NCBI GenBank assembly: GCA_905211615.1 | Contig: CAJMBB010000067.1 | Coordinates: 1 to 10,214 of the forward strand | Reading direction: 5' to 3' | DNA length: 10,214 bases | Origin: an uncultured Collinsella sp. | Lineage (GTDB): Bacteria > Actinomycetota > Coriobacteriia > Coriobacteriales > Coriobacteriaceae | In this document: positions 6,799 through 10,214 of the stretch, in pieces | How the letters are laid out: each line of letters opens with the position of its first letter | Position numbering within the stretch: the first letter of the stretch is position 1 | Made by a program: the position numbers and the translations under genes | The notes under the pieces: generated by a model | Databases searched by the model: none | Seen by the model: only the letters and a program-made list of their open reading frames with translations | What the model was told of the DNA's origin: nothing

Positions 6799-7224
6799 AT
6801 GAAAAAGCTCAAGACGCTTGCCGACGTACTGCGACAGGCCGGCTTTGCGCGCATCACGGGGCTGTTTCTTATCTTTTACCTGCTGTGCTCGACGGCCGTC
6901 TGGCTGTCCGAGCCCACGACCCTCACGTTTGGCGATGGCCTGTGGTTTAGCTTTGAGACGGTCTCGACCATCGGCTTTGGCGATATTCCGGCCGAGACAC
7001 CGGTTGCCCGCGCCATTACCGTCGTCTTGAGCGTTATCAGCATCTTCTACATCGCCATGCTCACGGGCGTGGCGGTGAACTACTGCAATACGCTTATCAA
7101 GATGCGTCAAAAGGACACCATGGCGCGCTTTATGGATGATCTGGAGCATTTGGAAGAGCTCGATCGCGACCAGCTCGCCGATCTGTCACGCCGCGTGCGC
7201 GAATATCGGCGCCGCCAACGCTAG
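6799..7224 (+). CDS. Two-transmembrane potassium channel (Ion_trans_2 family)
   Basis: A 141-residue membrane protein with the minimal K+ channel plan. Outer helix at about 19-37 (ITGLFLIFYLLCSTAVW), pore helix at about 45-56, selectivity filter TIGFGD (Thr57-Asp62), inner helix at about 70-95, and a charged cytoplasmic tail predicted to be helical (MDDLEHLEELDRDQLADLS) that could help assembly. Four copies would make one pore. The filter differs from the common TVGYGD by Ile and Phe, changes tolerated in potassium channels. No RCK/TrkA-N nucleotide-binding domain is attached, so gating is not evident. The start is the ATG at 6799 with AAAGGG a few bases upstream; the reading frame is open from a TTG at 6736 but that adds an unlikely Arg/Gly-rich extension. 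The LOG-family gene begins 36 bases after its stop, suggesting a shared transcript. Confidence 0.88.
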   Translation: MKKLKTLADVLRQAGFARITGLFLIFYLLCSTAVWLSEPTTLTFGDGLWFSFETVSTIGFGDIPAETPVARAITVVLSVISIFYIAMLTGVAVNYCNTLIKMRQKDTMARFMDDLEHLEELDRDQLADLSRRVREYRRRQR

Positions 7225-7260
7225 AGCGGGCGCCACGCATCACGATGAGGGGGACTGAAT

Positions 7261-7794
7261 ATGAATATCACCGTGTATCTGGGTGCCAGCGTCGGTAATG
7301 ACCCGGCGTTTCTGCCCGCGCTGCAGGAGCTGGGCAACTGGATTGGCTCCAACGGACACGCGCTGGTATACGGCGGCTCCAAGTCGGGCCTGATGGGTGC
7401 GCTTGCCGATAGCGTGCTCGATGCTGGCGGACATGTGACGGGCGTTGAGCCGAGCTTTTTTATCGAGGCCGAGTTTCAGCACGACGGAATCGACGACCTT
7501 ATCGTGACGAGTGATATGGCCGAGCGCAAAGCCAAGATGATTGAGCTCGGCGATGCATTCATCGCCTTTCCCGGTGGGACGGGCACGCTCGAGGAGATTG
7601 CCGAGGTTATGTCCGCGGTGTCGTTGGGGCACCTGAGTGCTCCGTGCATCCTGTATAACCTGGACGGTTACTACAACGACCTCAAGGCGCTGCTCGGGCA
7701 CATGATTGATAAGGGGCTTTCGAGCCCGAGGCGCCAGCACGGCATCTACTTTGCCAACGATTTGCGCGAGATTGCCTCGATTATCAACGGATAA
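7261..7794 (+). CDS. LOG family protein (cytokinin riboside 5'-monophosphate phosphoribohydrolase-like, 'lysine decarboxylase' Pfam family)
   Basis: A 177-residue, full-length member of the LOG/TIGR00730 group, a Rossmann-like cytosolic hydrolase. Characterised members remove ribose 5-phosphate from N6-modified AMP and similar nucleotides; the old label 'lysine decarboxylase' is misleading. Visible motifs are YLGASVGNDP at the N-terminus, the glycine-rich YGGSKSGLMGALAD, the catalytic Arg in ERKAKM (Arg89) and the phosphate-binding signature PGGTGTLEE (104-112). Strong Shine-Dalgarno AGGGGG lies 7 bases before the ATG. It follows the potassium channel by 36 bases and probably shares its transcript, although no functional link between them is known to me. 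In a gut actinobacterium the substrate is more likely a modified or damaged nucleotide than a plant hormone; that is inference. Confidence 0.9.
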   Translation: MNITVYLGASVGNDPAFLPALQELGNWIGSNGHALVYGGSKSGLMGALADSVLDAGGHVTGVEPSFFIEAEFQHDGIDDLIVTSDMAERKAKMIELGDAFIAFPGGTGTLEEIAEVMSAVSLGHLSAPCILYNLDGYYNDLKALLGHMIDKGLSSPRRQHGIYFANDLREIASIING

Positions 7795-7826
7795 GTCTTG
7801 AGCCTGCCCCATTATGACTCCCAATG

Positions 7827-7860
7827 GTGCCGTTTGCGGCACAGACGGTTGGCTTGTCTG
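7827..7860. terminator. Two small adjacent hairpins after the LOG gene, possible weak terminator
   Basis: GTGCCG-TTTG-CGGCAC (7827-7842) is a 6-bp stem with a 4-base loop. It abuts a second, 5-bp stem (CAGAC 7842-7846 with GTCTG 7856-7860); the two share one base. No T-run follows. The position, 30 to 60 bases past a stop codon and before a new promoter-like element, fits a termination region, but the sequence alone is weak. Confidence 0.3.
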
Positions 7861-7874
7861 GGCCACACTCGCTC

Positions 7875-7880
7875 TACAAT
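7875..7880 (+). promoter_or_regulatory. Candidate -10 element for the ClC-family gene
   Basis: TACAAT (5 of 6 to the sigma-70 consensus) lies 39 bases before the ATG at 7920. Possible -35 boxes are TTGGCT (7849-7854, 20-base spacer) or TTGTCT (7854-7859, 15-base spacer); neither has the ideal 17. This would make the anion-transporter gene the head of its own transcript. Confidence 0.35.
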
Positions 7881-7919
7881 AAAACGTAACTATGTCGACT
7901 TTGACCGCGGGAGGACCCG

Positions 7920-9224
7920 ATGGATAACCTTGCCAAACCCACAAACCGCGCGCTGTTTTTAGTTAGCGTTGCCGTGACCGGTGCGTTCGCAGGTGCCGCG
8001 GTCTGGTTGTTCTTTTTTGCGGTGGAGCACGGTATCGACTATCTATGGACCGAGATTCCGCACGCGCTGGGTGTCGCTTCGCCCGAGCTTGCCAGCGGCC
8101 CGTTTGGCTTTTTGCCCTACCCGTTTTTTGTCTGCCTGCTGGGCGGCCTGTTAATCGGTCTGTACGAAAAGATGACAGGCACCAAGACCGATGACCTCAA
8201 TCAGGTCATGGCCAAGGTCAAGCAAGACGGGCACTACCCGTACGACAACCTGGGCAAGCTTTCGCTCGCGGCATTGCTGCCGCTGCTGTTTGGCGGAAGT
8301 ATTGGACCAGAGGCCGGCCTGACCGGCGTTATCGCGGGTCTGTGCAGCTGGGTCGGCGACCGTATGCGTCGCTTTGGCGCCGAGTTTAGGGAGCTCACGC
8401 TGCTGGGCACCCAGGCTGCCCTGACGGCGCTCTTTACCGCGCCCGTCTTTGGCTTTGTGGCACCGCTCGCTGGTAGCGCCGACGGCCGGGGCGAAGACGC
8501 CGACGATGAGCCCGCGTCCAGCGAGATCACCATCAAGCTCCCCAAGGCGCAAAAGACGGTGGTCTACGGCATTGCGATTGCCGGCGGTCTGGGCACCTAC
8601 CTGCTGCTCGGCCAGCTTGTGGGCGGCGGCATGGGTATGCCGAGGTTCGAGGCTGCCGTGGTGGGCAACCTGGAGCTTACCTGGCTCATCCCTCTGTCGT
8701 TGATCGGAACAGTCTGCGGCTGGCTGTACTTTGTCTCTGAGCACGCGAGCGAAGCGCTTGCCCATGCAATAGGGGAGCGTCCTGTCGTCAAGGCCATGCT
8801 GGCTGGTCTGGTGCTTGCCGCCTGCGGTACGGCTCTGCCCTTCACCATGTTTGCCGGCGAGACGCAGGCCGACGTGCTCATGGAAACCTATCTGACCATT
8901 CCCGCCGGTGTGTTCATCGCGACCGGTCTTGTTAAGGCCATGCTGACCCCCGCCCTTATCAACATGGGCTGGCGTGGCGGTCACTTCTTCCCGGTTATCT
9001 TCTCGGGCGTAAGCCTGGGCTATGGCCTGGCCATCCTCACCGGCGCAGATCCGGTCTTTTGCGTCGCCGTCTGCACGGCATCGACGATGGGCACCGTCAT
9101 GCGCCAGCCGGTCATGGTCGTGGGCCTGCTGCTCATGTGCTTCCCGCTCAAGGGTATCGTCTGCATGATCATCGCTGCCGTCATCGCCGCCGGCATTCCG
9201 CTGCCCAAGCCGCTGCGCAAGTAG
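7920..9224 (+). CDS. ClC-family anion channel/transporter, divergent type lacking GSGIP
   Basis: A 434-residue polytopic membrane protein with about ten hydrophobic segments. ClC landmarks are GGSIGPEAGLTG, where Glu131 is the likely counterpart of the gating/proton glutamate of GREGP, and GWRGGHFFPVIFSG (353-358), which matches the GxFxP anion-site motif. The first ClC motif GSGIP, expected on the helix around residues 90-100, is replaced by GTKTDDLNQVM. A polar, acidic loop (about 190-210, DGRGEDADDEP) splits the two homologous halves. No CBS domains are attached. This pattern resembles the YfeO-like 'ion channel protein' branch of the ClC superfamily, whose transported ion is not established. 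Shine-Dalgarno GGGAGGA lies 4 bases before the ATG. The EFR1 gene starts 37 bases downstream and may be co-transcribed. Superfamily assignment is firm; Cl-/H+ exchange is only inferred. Confidence 0.85.
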   Translation: MDNLAKPTNRALFLVSVAVTGAFAGAAVWLFFFAVEHGIDYLWTEIPHALGVASPELASGPFGFLPYPFFVCLLGGLLIGLYEKMTGTKTDDLNQVMAKVKQDGHYPYDNLGKLSLAALLPLLFGGSIGPEAGLTGVIAGLCSWVGDRMRRFGAEFRELTLLGTQAALTALFTAPVFGFVAPLAGSADGRGEDADDEPASSEITIKLPKAQKTVVYGIAIAGGLGTYLLLGQLVGGGMGMPRFEAAVVGNLELTWLIPLSLIGTVCGWLYFVSEHASEALAHAIGERPVVKAMLAGLVLAACGTALPFTMFAGETQADVLMETYLTIPAGVFIATGLVKAMLTPALINMGWRGGHFFPVIFSGVSLGYGLAILTGADPVFCVAVCTASTMGTVMRQPVMVVGLLLMCFPLKGIVCMIIAAVIAAGIPLPKPLRK

Positions 9225-9261
9225 CACGGTTAATCGTGAGTCAACTCCAGAGGGGTACGAG

Positions 9262-10050
9262 ATGATCCTGTACTTTAGCGCGACGGGGAACAGCGAACAT
9301 GTGGCGCGTCGCATTGCGGCGGCGGACGACAGGGTTATGTCGATTGAGCGTTTTGATGCCGAGGCCTTTCGCCTTGCCTTGGCGGAAGGTCCCTGCCAAC
9401 TGGGATTTGTTGCTCCGGTGTATGCCTGGGGTTTGCCGACGCCGATGATCGAGTTTTTGAAGACCGTCGACCTGTCGGATGGCGCCGATGCGAACGGTGG
9501 CAAGCAGCCCTATACGTTCTATGTTTCGACGTACGGTTCGACGACCGGCCAATCGGCCAAGTTTGCCTGCGATCTGCTGCGCGAGCGTGAGCTCGAGCTG
9601 CATGCGGCGATGAGCGTCAAGATGCCCGATACCTGGACGCCTGTTTTCGACCTATCTGACCCTCAAAAGGTTGAGGGCATCAACAGGGCTGCCGAGGCGC
9701 AGATCGATGCTGTGATCGAAGCGGTGCGGGAGCGGCGCACGGGCGACATGATGCGCCATCGCGTGCCCCTGTTTGCATCGTGCGCGTATCACGCGTTTGG
9801 GCTGCCGCGCATGCAGCAGACGAGCAAGTTTGCCGTTGATGCTAGCCGTTGCATCGGCTGTGGCCTCTGCGCTAAACGCTGTCCCATGGTGGCAATTGAG
9901 ATGCGCGACGGTCTTCCCGTGTGGGCAAAACCGGAGTGCGCTGCCTGCCTCCGTTGTCTGCACTGCTGCCCAACGTTTGCCATCTCACGCGGCAAGCGCA
10001 CGGCCGCCCATGGTCAGTACAGGCATCCCAAGCCAGGTGTGAGGATGTAG
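9262..10050 (+). CDS. EFR1-type flavodoxin-like domain fused to a 2x[4Fe-4S] ferredoxin
   Basis: A 262-residue cytosolic redox protein. Residues 1 to about 160 form a flavodoxin-like domain whose phosphate-binding loop is YFSATGNSEHVA, followed by the EFR1-group segment GFVAPVYAWGLPTPM. A helical linker leads to a C-terminal ferredoxin with two cysteine motifs of type CxxCxxCxxxCP: Cys197, 200, 203 and 207, and Cys226, 229, 232 and 236. Each should bind a [4Fe-4S] cluster. Such fusions are common in strict anaerobes and are thought to pass low-potential electrons between FMN and Fe-S clusters; the partner is unknown here. The ATG has GAGGGG about 6 bases upstream. All eight cysteines are intact, so the gene looks functional. 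It follows the ClC gene by 37 bases and converges with the EamA gene, leaving 15 bases between the two stops. Confidence 0.92.
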   Translation: MILYFSATGNSEHVARRIAAADDRVMSIERFDAEAFRLALAEGPCQLGFVAPVYAWGLPTPMIEFLKTVDLSDGADANGGKQPYTFYVSTYGSTTGQSAKFACDLLRERELELHAAMSVKMPDTWTPVFDLSDPQKVEGINRAAEAQIDAVIEAVRERRTGDMMRHRVPLFASCAYHAFGLPRMQQTSKFAVDASRCIGCGLCAKRCPMVAIEMRDGLPVWAKPECAACLRCLHCCPTFAISRGKRTAAHGQYRHPKPGVRM

Positions 10051-10068
10051 CGGCTGCTGGCCGCGCTA
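10050..10068. terminator. Short imperfect hairpin between convergent stop codons
   Basis: GCGGC (10050-10054) pairs with GCCGC (10060-10064) around TGCTG. The symmetry continues, with a 2-base bulge, into the two stop codons (TAG at 10048-10050 and the minus-strand TAG at 10068-10066). It may serve both genes as a compact termination signal. No T-run is present, so support is modest. Confidence 0.3.
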
Positions 10069-10214
10069 CTTCCAAACTGCGAGCGCTGCAGTGCCCAGGA
10101 CGATGAGAGCGAGACCGATGGCGCTGCGTCGTGAGAGTTTTTCGTTGAATGCCAGGCGCGCAAATAGTACCGATACGACAATCGATAGTTTGTCGATCTG
10201 CACCACGACGCTCA
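10066..10214 (-). CDS. EamA/DMT-family transporter, C-terminal part only
   Basis: Forty-nine codons of a minus-strand gene run off the right edge of the window. The visible peptide has the C-terminal signature of EamA-family drug/metabolite transporters: VVQIDKLSIVVSVLFARL, then the loop AFNEKLSRRS and the last hydrophobic helix IGLALIVLGTAALAVW, ending WK at a TAG stop (10068-10066). These inner-membrane exporters usually have ten helices in two EamA repeats, or about 140 residues in single-repeat forms; which applies cannot be seen. The substrate is unknown. The gene converges on the EFR1 gene with 15 bases between them. Confidence 0.8.
   Translation of the reverse strand, partial: SVVVQIDKLSIVVSVLFARLAFNEKLSRRSAIGLALIVLGTAALAVWK

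Noticed and set aside
9225..9238. Near-palindrome CACGGTTAATCGTG just after the ClC stop codon
   Set aside because: Imperfect, with only a 4-bp outer stem, and no second copy or promoter nearby; not enough to call an operator or terminator.
8151..9503. Open reading frame of 450 codons on the minus strand
   Set aside because: Antisense to the ClC gene and the start of the EFR1 gene, rich in Arg, His, Gln and Ala with no membrane or domain pattern. Typical shadow frame.

Overview
The window looks like chromosome from a GC-rich Gram-positive anaerobe of the class Coriobacteriia, most likely Collinsella or a close relative. This is inference. It rests on the moderately high GC content, a lipoprotein signal peptide with no sign of an outer-membrane system, the mix of gene families (solute-binding hybrid kinases, a NimA-like flavoprotein, an EFR1 flavodoxin-ferredoxin), and an intergenic repeat built on AGTCATTGGGGACGTTCTT that I associate from memory with Collinsella-type genomes. 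No rRNA or tRNA gene is present to confirm it.

Left part (about 102-6554): signalling. A solute-binding lipoprotein (102-971) overlaps by 4 bases with a membrane hybrid histidine kinase (968-3160) that has a large extracytoplasmic, Cache-like domain. A strong hairpin (3163-3202) separates this pair from a convergent minus-strand pair. That pair is a second hybrid kinase (6554-3750), in which two solute-binding domains are fused directly to the kinase, and 40 bases downstream a small NimA/pyridoxamine-oxidase-like flavoprotein (3709-3230). The two kinases share the same cytoplasmic layout (HisKA, HATPase, C-terminal receiver) but take input differently: one probably through a separate binding protein, as in LuxP-LuxQ, the other through fused domains, as in BvgS/EvgS. 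No HPt protein, DNA-binding regulator or transporter is encoded nearby, so the outputs lie elsewhere.

Middle (6555-6798): a divergent intergenic region of 244 bases. It holds two direct copies and one inverted copy of a 19-base unit, which can fold into two mutually exclusive hairpins.

Right part (6799-10214): plus-strand housekeeping and transport genes, each with a clear Shine-Dalgarno. They encode a two-helix potassium channel, a LOG/lysine-decarboxylase-family nucleotide hydrolase, a divergent ClC-type anion transporter lacking the GSGIP motif, and an EFR1-type flavodoxin fused to a two-cluster ferredoxin. The window ends in the C-terminus of a convergent minus-strand EamA/DMT-family transporter. 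No gene-free stretch exceeds 300 bases, and I see no CRISPR array, insertion sequence, prophage gene or RNA gene.
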